Of a stretch of DNA of 51,427 nucleotides, positions 30,024 through 39,413 are shown piece after piece. The stretch covers positions 1 to 51,427 of the forward strand of contig JAISUE010000054.1 of assembly GCA_031272245.1 (NCBI GenBank). The letters run 5' to 3'. Each line of letters opens with the position of its first letter. Position 1 is the first letter of the stretch. Source of the stretch: Bacteroidales bacterium (GTDB taxonomy: Bacteria; Bacteroidota; Bacteroidia; Bacteroidales; P3). The notes below the pieces were generated by a model, which had not been told where the DNA came from, did not search any database, and saw only the letters and a list, made by a program, of their open reading frames with translations. Both the position numbers and the translations under genes were made by a program.

Positions 30024-30289
30024 TCTCATTGCTCTTCTTTGTTTTAAGGAAAATAAATATTTCAATCCACATTTCATAAATTTTTTATTGCAAATCTGAA
30101 AACAGCAACGCAAATCCCTGATTGTTTTGTTTTTTACAGTTGAAAAAAGATACAATCTCAAAAAAATACGAAGTCTTTTCAATACAACTAATGCCGATTA
30201 AATTTAAATTTTCGGGCGAATATAAAAATATATCAACATTCTTTTATCCGTCCATATTCTATATTAAGACTGTTTTATAATTTTGCTCT

Positions 30290-30430
30290 CCGTAAAAGTG
30301 CGAAAGTCTTATAACGGTGTTTTTAAGTTTCCGCAAAAGTGCGAAAGTCTTATAACGATGTTTTTAGGTTTCCGCAAAAGTGCGAAAGTCTTATAACAGT
30401 GTTTTCAGGTTTCCGCAAAAGAGCGAAAGT
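30290..30430 (+). repeat. Tandem direct repeat, 41-bp unit, about 3.4 copies
   Basis: Units at 30290, 30331, 30372 and partial at 30413; consensus CCGCAAAAGTGCGAAAGTCTTATAACGRTGTTTTTAGGTTT; unit junctions TTTC(C)GC-AAAAGT-GCGAAA can form small hairpins. Confidence 0.93.
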
Positions 30431-30478
30431 TAAAATAATATGAAATTTATATGATTGACAATTAAAAAATATTAGAAA

Positions 30479-31189
30479 ATGATAAAAATCAAAAAATTGC
30501 ATTTACCTCATTTGCGAAATGAAGAATGGTTCGAATTTATGCGAGAAATCAAACAACTAATAACAATGGATACTGTTGTTTGTGAAAGTATGTCTGACGA
30601 AATGGAAACGCTGACAGAACTTTTACACAAGGCAGAACTCGCCCTGCGACAAATGCGGAAAAGCGAAATATCGCAGGAAATTGTCGCTTTAGACCGCAAA
30701 CGCGAAAACATTTACACAGGATTGAAATATCATCTTTTGTCGGCAAAATATCATTTCCAAACTCAAAAACAAAACGCAGGGCAGGTACTTTTAACTGTTC
30801 TTAAAAGTTACGGGAATATATTTAAGCAAACGTATTACGAAGAATCGGGAACAATTCAGCATTTGACGGAAATTTTACAAAATAAATATGGTAACGAGGT
30901 CAGCATTTTGGGCATTGAAGAGTGGATTTCTCAATTACAATCGGTCAATGAAGAATTTTTCACTGCACTGCAAAACAGAAATAAGGAGCAGGGTCAAAAA
31001 ATTAAATTTACGATGGCTGATGTGAGGCTTCAAACAGACATTTGTTACCGTTCAATAACCGAAAAGTTAGAGGCTTTAGCCCTTCTCAACAGTCAAAACG
31101 ACAGTTTTCATGATGTAATTAACAATATAAATGCGGCGGTTAAGAAAAATAAAAATCTGCTTACTCACCGTAATACGAAAAATGAGTGA
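30479..31189 (+). CDS. DUF6261-like protein (Bacteroidota-restricted, function unknown)
   Basis: N-terminal 'MIKIKKLHLPHLRNEEWFEFMREIKQLI' typical of this family as I recall it; largely helical throughout. Confidence 0.7.
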   Translation: MIKIKKLHLPHLRNEEWFEFMREIKQLITMDTVVCESMSDEMETLTELLHKAELALRQMRKSEISQEIVALDRKRENIYTGLKYHLLSAKYHFQTQKQNAGQVLLTVLKSYGNIFKQTYYEESGTIQHLTEILQNKYGNEVSILGIEEWISQLQSVNEEFFTALQNRNKEQGQKIKFTMADVRLQTDICYRSITEKLEALALLNSQNDSFHDVINNINAAVKKNKNLLTHRNTKNE

Positions 31190-31195
31190 AAAACA

Positions 31196-31801
31196 TTAAG
31201 GAATATTCATATATTTATGGCTTTGCAGCGATATGCACCATTGCGGATTTTGTTTTATGTACTCAACAATATTATTCATAACTTTGTCTTTTACGCTCCA
31301 TTCCGGTTGCAAATATAGCAGGCAATCCATACGAACTTTTTTTGCATAATATTCGGCAAAAGCAAAATCGTCTTCATCGCAAATAATTATTTTTAATTCA
31401 TCTGCCAATTTTATATTCTCGTCCAAGGGTTTAATGTTCTTTTTTGCCGACAGACATATCCAGTCCCATTGCCCGCTAAACTTTGACGTTCCTGACGTTT
31501 CAAGGAAAACAGTTATTCCTTTCTCATGCAATCTTTTTGTCAAATAATCCAAATTATAAAGCAGGGGTTCTCCGCCTGTTACGACAGCGTTTTTTGTCGG
31601 CAGGGTCTCAATCCGTCGGATTATATCATCAATTTTTGTCGGTTCAATGTGCGAAATGTTCCACGACTGTTTGGAATCGCAAAAATCACAACCGACATCG
31701 CAACCGCCAATCCGTATGAAATATGCTGCCTTACCCGTGTTATAACCTTCCCCCTGCAATGAATAAAATTCTTCAAGTACGGGTAAAAATTCATTATTCA
31801 T
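31196..31801 (-). CDS. queE: 7-carboxy-7-deazaguanine synthase (radical SAM)
   Basis: 'EFYSLQGEGYNTGKAAYFIRIGGCDVGCDFCDSKQSW', 'VVTGGEPLLYNL', 'LETSGT'. Confidence 0.93.
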   Translation of the reverse strand: MNNEFLPVLEEFYSLQGEGYNTGKAAYFIRIGGCDVGCDFCDSKQSWNISHIEPTKIDDIIRRIETLPTKNAVVTGGEPLLYNLDYLTKRLHEKGITVFLETSGTSKFSGQWDWICLSAKKNIKPLDENIKLADELKIIICDEDDFAFAEYYAKKVRMDCLLYLQPEWSVKDKVMNNIVEYIKQNPQWCISLQSHKYMNIP

Positions 31802-32687
31802 TATTTTGGAACTTTGATTTGTAAGCCTTCATGGTGTTGTATAGCAGGCAAGCGATTGTCATAGGACCTACGCCGCCGGGTACCGGTGTTATTTTACTGC
31901 ACTTTGCTTTTACTTTCTCAAAATCCACATCGCCAATTATATGATAGCCTTTCTCGCTATTGTCCGCTATTCTGTGAATACCTACATCTATAACCACTGC
32001 CCCATCTTTCACCATATCTTCTGTTATAAAGGCAGGCTTTCCGATTGCTACAATTAGAATATCCGCTGTCAGACATATTTCTTTGAGGTTTTCCGTTTTG
32101 GAATGACAAAGAGTTACAGTGCAATTTGCAGAAGCTTCATTACGGGAAAGTAATATTGCAACAGGAGTACCAACAATATTACTCCGACCAACAACAACGC
32201 AATGTTTTCCCTGAGTTTCCACACCGGAACGTTCCAAAAGCAGTTTAATTCCCAAAGGTGTCGCCGGGATAAATGAAGAAAGACCCAGACTCATCCTGCC
32301 AACATTTACAGGATTAAATCCATCGACATCTTTTTTCGGAGATATTGCATTGATGATTGTCTGTTCGTTAATATGTTCAGGCAACGGTAATTGAACGATA
32401 TATCCATCAACTTCGGAATCTGTGTTTAGAAATTCAACCATTTGCAGCAGTTCTTCTTCCGAAGTATTTGCCGGAAGTCTGTAAACAGAAGAGAAGAAGC
32501 CAGTTTCTTTGCTTTGTTTTTCTTTACTTGCCACGTATGAAAGACTTGCTCCATCTTCTCCGACAATAATTGCAGCGAGATGAGGAGCACGTTTTCCACT
32601 GTCTAACATTTCAGAGACTTCATGTGCCAATTCATGTTTAATATCTTTGGCTATCTGTTTTCCGTCTATCAATTCGTATTTATTCAT
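31794..32687 (-). CDS. folD: Bifunctional methylenetetrahydrofolate dehydrogenase/methenyl-THF cyclohydrolase
   Basis: 'LAAIIVGEDGASLSYVASKEKQSKETG', 'VDGYIVQLPLPEHI', 'KDVDGFNPVNVGRM', 'CVVVGRSNIVGTPVAILL', 'TPVPGGVGPMTIACLL'. Confidence 0.97.
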   Translation of the reverse strand: MNKYELIDGKQIAKDIKHELAHEVSEMLDSGKRAPHLAAIIVGEDGASLSYVASKEKQSKETGFFSSVYRLPANTSEEELLQMVEFLNTDSEVDGYIVQLPLPEHINEQTIINAISPKKDVDGFNPVNVGRMSLGLSSFIPATPLGIKLLLERSGVETQGKHCVVVGRSNIVGTPVAILLSRNEASANCTVTLCHSKTENLKEICLTADILIVAIGKPAFITEDMVKDGAVVIDVGIHRIADNSEKGYHIIGDVDFEKVKAKCSKITPVPGGVGPMTIACLLYNTMKAYKSKFQNNE

Positions 32688-32727
32688 AAACTTTTATGTG
32701 TTTAATTTAAGTATGTATTATTAGAAT

Positions 32728-32765
32728 CTTGCAAAGATACTCATTTTTTTTACTATCTTTGCAAG
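32728..32765. promoter_or_regulatory. Head-to-head -7 elements of divergent folD/ackA promoters in a perfect 12-bp inverted repeat
   Basis: CTTGCAAAGATA-N14-TATCTTTGCAAG; each arm contains TATCTTTG in the orientation of folD (-) or ackA (+). Confidence 0.7.
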
Positions 32766-32793
32766 CAAAAAATAATAAATTAAACAATCAAAA

Positions 32794-33996
32794 ATGAACA
32801 TATTAGTTTTGAATTGCGGTTCTTCTTCAATAAAATATCAGTTAATTGATATGCAAGAAGACAAAGCAACTGTTTTAGCAAAAGGTCTTTTAGAAAGAAT
32901 AGGATTAGAAATGGGAGAATTTACCCACAGACCAAAAGGGAAAGACAAATATTATGAACAATTACCAATACAAAATCACAAAGCAGGTATTACTTTGGTA
33001 CTAAAAGCTTTGACCGATGAAAAAATGGGGGTTATTTCTTCATTAAAAGAAATAAATGCTTGTGGTCATCGTGTAGCTCATGGTGGAGAAGTTTTCAGAC
33101 AATCAGTAATCGTAGGTTCGAAGGAAAAAGAACAAATAAAAGATTTGTTTGCTTTAGCTCCATTGCATAATCCTGCAAATTTAGATGGAATAGAAGCTAT
33201 GGAAACATTATTGCCTACTGTTCCGCAGGTTGCAGTTTTTGATACATCTTTTCATCAAACAATGCCAGCGCTGGCTTATCTTTATGCTATTCCTTATGAA
33301 TATTATTTGAATGATAAAATTCGTAGATATGGTTTTCATGGAACTTCTCACAGATTTGTAGCTCCAAAAGCGGCACAAATGGTAGGAATGGATATTAATA
33401 ACAGTAAAATTATAAGTTGTCATCTTGGATCCGGTGCTTCTGTTTGTGCGGTAAAGAATGGAAAAAGTGTTGATACTTCAATGGGATTTACTCCTGTGGA
33501 AGGTTTGATAATGGGTTCTCGCTGCGGAGATTTAGATTTAGGTGTCCTCCTTTATATTGCAGAAAAAGAAAACATGACAACAAAAGATATGAATAACTTT
33601 ATAAATAAGAAATGTGGACTAGGTTCTATTACAGGAGGTGTTGTTGATATGCGTGATATTATTGCAGGAAAACTGGAAGGAAAAGAAAGAGAAACTTATG
33701 CTTTTGATATGTTTGCATATCGTGTTAAAAAATATATTGGTGCTTATGCTGCTGCAATGGGTGGAGTAGATATTATTCTTTTCACTGGCGGAATAGGAGA
33801 GAATGCTTCGTTACAGCGTGAAGCAATATGTGATGGTATGGAATTTCTTGGTGCAGAAATTGACAAAACATTAAACGAGCAATATACGGGAAAAGACGGA
33901 ATAATTTCAAAATCATCTTCTAAAGTTAAAATTTTGTCAGTAACAACAGACGAAGAATTAGTGATAGCAACAGATACATTTAATTTAATAAGATAA
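32794..33996 (+). CDS. ackA: Acetate kinase
   Basis: 'ILVLNCGSSSIKYQLI', 'GHRVAHGGE', 'FDTSFHQTMP', 'RRYGFHGTSHRFV', 'CHLGSGASVCAVKNGKSVDTSMGFTPVEGLIMGSRCGDLD'. Confidence 0.98.
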   Translation: MNILVLNCGSSSIKYQLIDMQEDKATVLAKGLLERIGLEMGEFTHRPKGKDKYYEQLPIQNHKAGITLVLKALTDEKMGVISSLKEINACGHRVAHGGEVFRQSVIVGSKEKEQIKDLFALAPLHNPANLDGIEAMETLLPTVPQVAVFDTSFHQTMPALAYLYAIPYEYYLNDKIRRYGFHGTSHRFVAPKAAQMVGMDINNSKIISCHLGSGASVCAVKNGKSVDTSMGFTPVEGLIMGSRCGDLDLGVLLYIAEKENMTTKDMNNFINKKCGLGSITGGVVDMRDIIAGKLEGKERETYAFDMFAYRVKKYIGAYAAAMGGVDIILFTGGIGENASLQREAICDGMEFLGAEIDKTLNEQYTGKDGIISKSSSKVKILSVTTDEELVIATDTFNLIR

Positions 33997-34018
33997 AATT
34001 TTCATATTATTATTAAGG

Positions 34019-34057
34019 CTTAATAGTTAAAGTGTTTTTGACTATTAAGTTAATTTT
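34019..34057 (+). terminator. Putative terminator after ackA
   Basis: CTTAATAGT…ACTATTAAG then TTAATTTTATT. Confidence 0.45.
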
Positions 34058-34101
34058 ATTACTTTTGTTGTGTTAAAAAATTAAAACAAAATAATTGAAA
34101 T

Positions 34102-34800
34102 ATGGAACAACCAAATCCTAATCTTATTTATTGGATTATATTTATTGGAGCTGCTGTTTTGAGCTGGATAATTAGCGGCTCATTAAAAAGTAAATTTAAA
34201 GAATACTCAAAAATTCCTACAAATGGAGGGTTGACAGGTAGAGATGTAGCAGAAAGAATGTTGCATGATAATGATATTTACGATGTTCAGGTAGTAAGTA
34301 TTGAAGGTTCATTGACCGATCATTACAATCCTCAAACTAAAATAGTTAATCTTTCCAAAGATGTTTATTTTGGAAACAGTGTTGCTGCTGCTGCTGTTGC
34401 CGCACACGAATGCGGACACGCTGTTCAACACACCCATGCTTATTCATGGCTAATGATGCGTTCAAAATTAGTACCTGTGGTTTCTTTTGCTTCGCATTGG
34501 GTTATGTGGGTATTGTTGGCAGGAATGTTATTGATAAAGGCGTTTCCGTCTCTTATGCTTTTTGGAATAATACTCTTCGCTTTAACCACTCTTTTCTCTT
34601 TTATTACGTTACCGGTTGAAATAAATGCTTCTCAAAGAGCTTTGGCTTGGTTAAATTCTCACGATATTACCACAAGAGAAACTCATACTAAAGCACAACA
34701 TGCTTTACGATTAGCAGCTTATACTTATGTTATTGCGGCACTTTCTTCACTTGCTACTTTGATGTATTATATTATGATTTATATGGGACGTAGAGAATAG
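34102..34800 (+). CDS. YugP-like zinc metallopeptidase
   Basis: HExxH-type 'AAHECGHAVQH'; 'NGGLTGRDVAERMLHDNDIYDVQV', 'GSLTDHYNPQTKIVNLSKDVY'. Confidence 0.9.
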   Translation: MEQPNPNLIYWIIFIGAAVLSWIISGSLKSKFKEYSKIPTNGGLTGRDVAERMLHDNDIYDVQVVSIEGSLTDHYNPQTKIVNLSKDVYFGNSVAAAAVAAHECGHAVQHTHAYSWLMMRSKLVPVVSFASHWVMWVLLAGMLLIKAFPSLMLFGIILFALTTLFSFITLPVEINASQRALAWLNSHDITTRETHTKAQHALRLAAYTYVIAALSSLATLMYYIMIYMGRRE

Positions 34801-34825
34801 ATAATTTTCAAGTTATACAATTACA

Positions 34826-35677
34826 ATGTCAATAAGACAATTTCTCAAAACAAAACTTTTCTGGAAGCATTTTTTTATAATTATAGGAGTATTTCTACTC
34901 TTACTTATCATTATCTTTCAATTGTTGAAAGTTTATACCAGACATGGAAAAGAATATGAATTGCCAAATATTGTAGATTTTTCTATTGGTGAAATTAAAA
35001 CTATGCCTGAATTGGATTTGTTTGATATTGTAGTTATAGACAGTATATTTACGGAAGGAAAGCCTGAAGGAATCATACTTAAACAAGATCCTGTTGCAGG
35101 AACTAAAGTAAAAAAAGGACGTAAAATCTATGTCATTGTAACTTCACATACAGGAGAAATTATAGCAATGCCTAATTGTACAGATCAAAGTGTTAAAATG
35201 GCTGTACAGCAAATTGTTGCTGCAGGCTTACGAATAGGTTCTTTAATATTTAAATCAGGTGATATTTCTAATATAGTTGTAGGACAAAAATATGAAGGAA
35301 AACCGATAAATCCAAATGCAAAAATAAAACGTGGATCTTTTATTGATCTCGTTGTAGAAATAAGTGAAGATAATACCACTACAAATATGCCAAAAATTCT
35401 CGGAATGACAGAGAGTGAAGCCGAACAAGCTTTATGGTCTGCTTCCTTAAACATTGGAACAAAAACTTATGATGGTAAAAAAGATTCTGAACATTCAAGA
35501 GTTGTAGCTTTTGATCCGCCATATCGTTCATTTACGATAGGCTCTGCTGTGTCATTAATTTTTGCAAATGATACTAAAGCAAACTATAAATCTAAATTAG
35601 ATGACTTTCATATACAGGAAAATACGAAAGAAACAAATACAAATACCGATGAAGATTTATCTGACGAATATTTTTAA
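34826..35677 (+). CDS. Membrane-anchored PASTA-domain protein
   Basis: N-terminal TM; PASTA repeats 'GKPEGIILKQDPVAGTKVKKGRKIYVIVT' and 'ILGMTESEAEQALWSASLNIG'. Confidence 0.85.
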   Translation: MSIRQFLKTKLFWKHFFIIIGVFLLLLIIIFQLLKVYTRHGKEYELPNIVDFSIGEIKTMPELDLFDIVVIDSIFTEGKPEGIILKQDPVAGTKVKKGRKIYVIVTSHTGEIIAMPNCTDQSVKMAVQQIVAAGLRIGSLIFKSGDISNIVVGQKYEGKPINPNAKIKRGSFIDLVVEISEDNTTTNMPKILGMTESEAEQALWSASLNIGTKTYDGKKDSEHSRVVAFDPPYRSFTIGSAVSLIFANDTKANYKSKLDDFHIQENTKETNTNTDEDLSDEYF

Positions 35678-35710
35678 CTACAATAAATGTCTAAAGTAAT
35701 TTTCAAATTA

Positions 35711-35742
35711 TTTTTATCATTCAACAACATGAATGATAAAAA
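35711..35742. terminator. Strong hairpin terminator after PASTA gene
   Basis: TTTTTATCATTC-AACAACAT-GAATGATAAAAA, perfect 12-bp stem. Confidence 0.6.
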
Positions 35743-35876
35743 TAGCATTATATGTTTTTATTTTCTAATTTTTTTACACTAAAATTATGATATTTTAATT
35801 ACAGAATAGTAAAAAATAGCAGTAATATCACATAAGACAAAAATTATTATTTTTGTTCTCTAAAATATGTAAAAAT

Positions 35877-36917
35877 ATGGAATTTACAGCTCAACAAATA
35901 GCCCAAATGCTTAATGGGGTAGTAGAAGGTAACGAACAAACTAAAGTTTGCAAATTATGCAAAATAGAAGAAGGTGAAAAAGGTGGTTTATCTTTTTTAG
36001 CAAATCCAAAATATAATCATTATTTATATGAAACACAAGCATCAATTGTTATAATAAACAGATTTTTAGAATTGGAAAAACCTGTTAAAGCTACATTGAT
36101 AAGAGTAGATGATGCTTACTCTTGTTTTGCAAAGTTATTGGAATTTTATAATCAATACAGACTTAATCGCAATGGTATTTCTTCTCTTTCTTTCGTTGAT
36201 AAAACAGCTGTCATTACAGATGATAATGATATATATATAGGTGAGTTTGTTGTTATTTCTGCAAATGCAAAAATTGGAAAGGGTACAAAAATTTATCCGC
36301 AAGTTTATATTGGTGATAATGTTCAGATAGGAGATAATGTTATATTAAATGCAGGCGTTAAAATATATCACGATTGCGTCATTGGAAATAATTGTATTCT
36401 ACATTGTGGATCTGTAATAGGAGCTGATGGTTTTGGTTTTGCACCTTTACAGGATGGTAGCTTAAAGAAAATAGAACAAATAGGCAATGTAGTTATTGAA
36501 GATAATGTAGAAATAGGAGCAAATACAACAATAGATCGTTCTACGATGGGTTCAACAAAAATTCTTAAGGGAGCAAAAATTGATAATTTGTGTCAAATAG
36601 GACATAATTGTATTGTTGGTTCTTCCACTGCGATGTCAGCACAAGTAGGAGTAGCAGGTTCATGTAAAATTGGCAATAACTGTTTTATTGGAGGACAAGC
36701 TGGATTTGCAGGACATTTATCTGTAGGAGATGGAAGTAAAATAGGAGCTCAATCGGGTGTTATTTCTGATTTGCAACCTGCTTCTACAGTTGTAGGTGCG
36801 CCATCATTAGATGCAAAAAAATATATGAAGAGTTATTTTCTATTTAGCAGATTACCTGACTTAAATAGAAAAATAGCAGAACTTGAACAAAAAATAGCAG
36901 AACTTGAACAAAAATAA
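35877..36917 (+). CDS. lpxD: UDP-3-O-(3-hydroxyacyl)glucosamine N-acyltransferase
   Basis: Left-handed beta-helix hexapeptides; 'GADGFGFAP…KIEQIGNVVIEDNVEIGANTTIDRSTMGSTKI'; ATG at 35877 preferred over 35853. Confidence 0.95.
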   Translation: MEFTAQQIAQMLNGVVEGNEQTKVCKLCKIEEGEKGGLSFLANPKYNHYLYETQASIVIINRFLELEKPVKATLIRVDDAYSCFAKLLEFYNQYRLNRNGISSLSFVDKTAVITDDNDIYIGEFVVISANAKIGKGTKIYPQVYIGDNVQIGDNVILNAGVKIYHDCVIGNNCILHCGSVIGADGFGFAPLQDGSLKKIEQIGNVVIEDNVEIGANTTIDRSTMGSTKILKGAKIDNLCQIGHNCIVGSSTAMSAQVGVAGSCKIGNNCFIGGQAGFAGHLSVGDGSKIGAQSGVISDLQPASTVVGAPSLDAKKYMKSYFLFSRLPDLNRKIAELEQKIAELEQK

Positions 36918-39225
36918 TAAATATATAATATGTATACTGCTATTTATTCTTTCCTTAAATGTTTTTTCACAGGAAAGAGAACGCATAGGACTTGTTCTTA
37001 GTGGCGGAGGTGCAAGAGGCTTGGCTCATTTAGGAGTATTAAAAGCGTTGGAAGAAAATAATATTCCAATAGATTATATATGCGGGACTTCAATAGGAGC
37101 AATCGTTGGTGGTCTTTATGCTTCGGGTTATACTCTTGACGAGATAGAAAAGATATTTTTCAGTGATGAATTTCGTTTGGCTACAATGGGAAAAATGGAA
37201 GATGAATATCTATATTTTTATTTTCAGGAAAATCAAATGCCTATAGCTCTCTTCACATCTTTTGATACCAAAGAAAAATTTAAATGGCGTATGCCTTTAA
37301 GTATAGTCAGTCCAACTATTATTGATTATGCTTTTATGGAGTTTTTTTATGCTTCTTCTATTGCCGCTAACAATAATTTTGACTCACTTATGTTGCCTTT
37401 TTTTTGTGTTGCATCTGATATTACAAATCATAAAGCCAAAACTTTTCACAAAGGAGATTTGAGTCATTGCATAAGAGCATCTATGACTTTCCCTGTTGTT
37501 TTTTCCCCTGTTATGATTGATTCAATAATGTTTTATGATGGTGGAATGTATAATAATTTTCCTGCAAAAGAGATGCGGGAAAATTATAATCCGGATATAA
37601 TAATAGGAGTAACAATTACCGATCATTTGCCAAAACCAAAAGAAGGGGATTTAATATCTATTATGCAAAATGTGTGGATGACTAATCCTGATTTTAATTT
37701 GCATGGGAAAGGGGTCTTGATAGAACCGGATGTTATAAACATGTCTGTTATGAATTTCACAGATGAAGCTATGCGGAATGCTTATTATAAAGGTTATGAA
37801 GCAGGATTACAAAAAATAAAAGAAATAAGAAATCTCACAAAAGACAGTCTTACTACTGAAGAACTTGCAAATAAACGCAATCAATTTTGTAAAAAAAGAG
37901 ATAACGTTAAAATAAATAAAGTACAAATAAATGGGGTTAATAATAAGCAAAATCTATATCTTACTGCAATGATGAAAAAAAATAACTCTCAAATAGACCT
38001 TGAAAAATTTAAAATTTTCTATTTCAACCTTTCCTCTGACAGAAATATCAAAACTATTCATTCTTCTATTACTCATAATGATTCTATTAACATTCTAAAT
38101 TTAAACCTTACTACAAAACAAGCCTTGACAGCAAAAGCAGGAGGCTATCTTTCCTCCAATCCAAGTAATTATTTATTTGTGGGTTTAGATTATAATATGT
38201 TAAGCCATACATCTTTATTATTTAAAACTAATGCTTTTATTGGACGATTTTATTCTTCTTTTATGTTTGGCACAAGAATAGATTTACCTGTACGTAGTAA
38301 ACTATTTTCAGAAATTGAATATAATATAAACAAATGGAATTTTTATAAACTAAAAGACTTCTTTTTTCAATATTCTCCAACTAATTATTTGGAACAGGAA
38401 GAGAGTAACGTACAATTAAGATTAGGATTGCCCGTTTCATTAAAGGCAAAAGTTATGGCAAATGTAGGTTATGGTAAAACAACTGACGGATATTACAAAA
38501 ATGAATATATTACACTTGGAGAAAAAAAAGATTTCACCATTTTTCATAACCTTGATGTAGGTATAACTTATCATTATTACAGTCTTGACGATATACAATT
38601 TCCAACTGTTGGAAATTATAACAAAGTCAAAATACAATATATTTATGGCAATGAACATTATTTTCCGTCTTTAACTTCCGATGTTGTAACAACTATATTC
38701 AAACAGCAACGTGAATGGGTTCAATTTTTTATGAAACATAAATCATTTTTCCCAATGGGTAAATATTATTCTTTAGGTATTTATCTTGATTTCTTTTATT
38801 CGTTTCAACAACCTTTTATCAATGTAACATCATCTCTTTTACAGACAGGCAATTTTACTCCAACAAGTGAAACACTTTGTGCTTTTTATCCAGAATACAG
38901 GGCTAATCAATATATAGCTATTGGTACAGAAAATGTTTTAAAACTTGATTATTTGCTAAATACAGGTCTTTCATTACGATTTTCGGGTTATGCTTTTTTG
39001 CCAATAAGCAGCCTGAAAGAACTGCCAAACGAACAGCCTCTTTATGAAAAAGCGTTAGATAAGATTTATTTAATAGCTAATGCTTCGTTGGTTATCAAAA
39101 CTCCTTTTGGACCATTGAGTGTTGTGGCTTCGTTTCATCAAAGAAATGATAAAGACATTAGTCCTTTTATTTTCTCAGTCAATTTTGGATACTTATTATT
39201 TAATAAAACAAACATAGAACGATAA
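36904..39225 (+). CDS. Patatin-like phospholipase with C-terminal outer-membrane barrel region
   Basis: 'IGLVLSGGGARGLAHLGVLKALEENNIPIDYICGTSIGAIVGGLYASGY' (GGGxRG, GTSxG), 'FYDGGMYNNFPA' (DGG); beta-rich C-terminus; TTG start overlapping lpxD. Confidence 0.88.
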   Translation: MNKNNKYIICILLFILSLNVFSQERERIGLVLSGGGARGLAHLGVLKALEENNIPIDYICGTSIGAIVGGLYASGYTLDEIEKIFFSDEFRLATMGKMEDEYLYFYFQENQMPIALFTSFDTKEKFKWRMPLSIVSPTIIDYAFMEFFYASSIAANNNFDSLMLPFFCVASDITNHKAKTFHKGDLSHCIRASMTFPVVFSPVMIDSIMFYDGGMYNNFPAKEMRENYNPDIIIGVTITDHLPKPKEGDLISIMQNVWMTNPDFNLHGKGVLIEPDVINMSVMNFTDEAMRNAYYKGYEAGLQKIKEIRNLTKDSLTTEELANKRNQFCKKRDNVKINKVQINGVNNKQNLYLTAMMKKNNSQIDLEKFKIFYFNLSSDRNIKTIHSSITHNDSINILNLNLTTKQALTAKAGGYLSSNPSNYLFVGLDYNMLSHTSLLFKTNAFIGRFYSSFMFGTRIDLPVRSKLFSEIEYNINKWNFYKLKDFFFQYSPTNYLEQEESNVQLRLGLPVSLKAKVMANVGYGKTTDGYYKNEYITLGEKKDFTIFHNLDVGITYHYYSLDDIQFPTVGNYNKVKIQYIYGNEHYFPSLTSDVVTTIFKQQREWVQFFMKHKSFFPMGKYYSLGIYLDFFYSFQQPFINVTSSLLQTGNFTPTSETLCAFYPEYRANQYIAIGTENVLKLDYLLNTGLSLRFSGYAFLPISSLKELPNEQPLYEKALDKIYLIANASLVIKTPFGPLSVVASFHQRNDKDISPFIFSVNFGYLLFNKTNIER

Positions 39226-39367
39226 ACTAATTTTAACATAATAAATTGTCATCTTTTGTTTTCTTATTTAAAATTTGTATGATAATCCACTTTTTATTTT
39301 GTTTTTGTTGTTAGAAGATGTTGAAACTCTTATTACTCTTATTCTGTCTTTTACACTAAATTTTCTG

Positions 39368-39375
39368 TATTTTTG
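39368..39375 (+). promoter_or_regulatory. -7 element (TATTTTTG) upstream of 1496-aa gene
   Basis: TATTTTTGCAG 39 bp upstream of the ATG. Confidence 0.45.
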
Positions 39376-39413
39376 CAGATTAAATAATAAAAATGGCGTA
39401 ATTCTTAAACGAT

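Noticed and set aside
30290-30430. CRISPR array
   Set aside because: The 41-bp units are contiguous with no unique spacers, and no cas genes are in the window
29866-31195. Integrated prophage or ICE at tRNA-Ser
   Set aside because: No integrase, phage or conjugation genes and no visible duplicated attachment site
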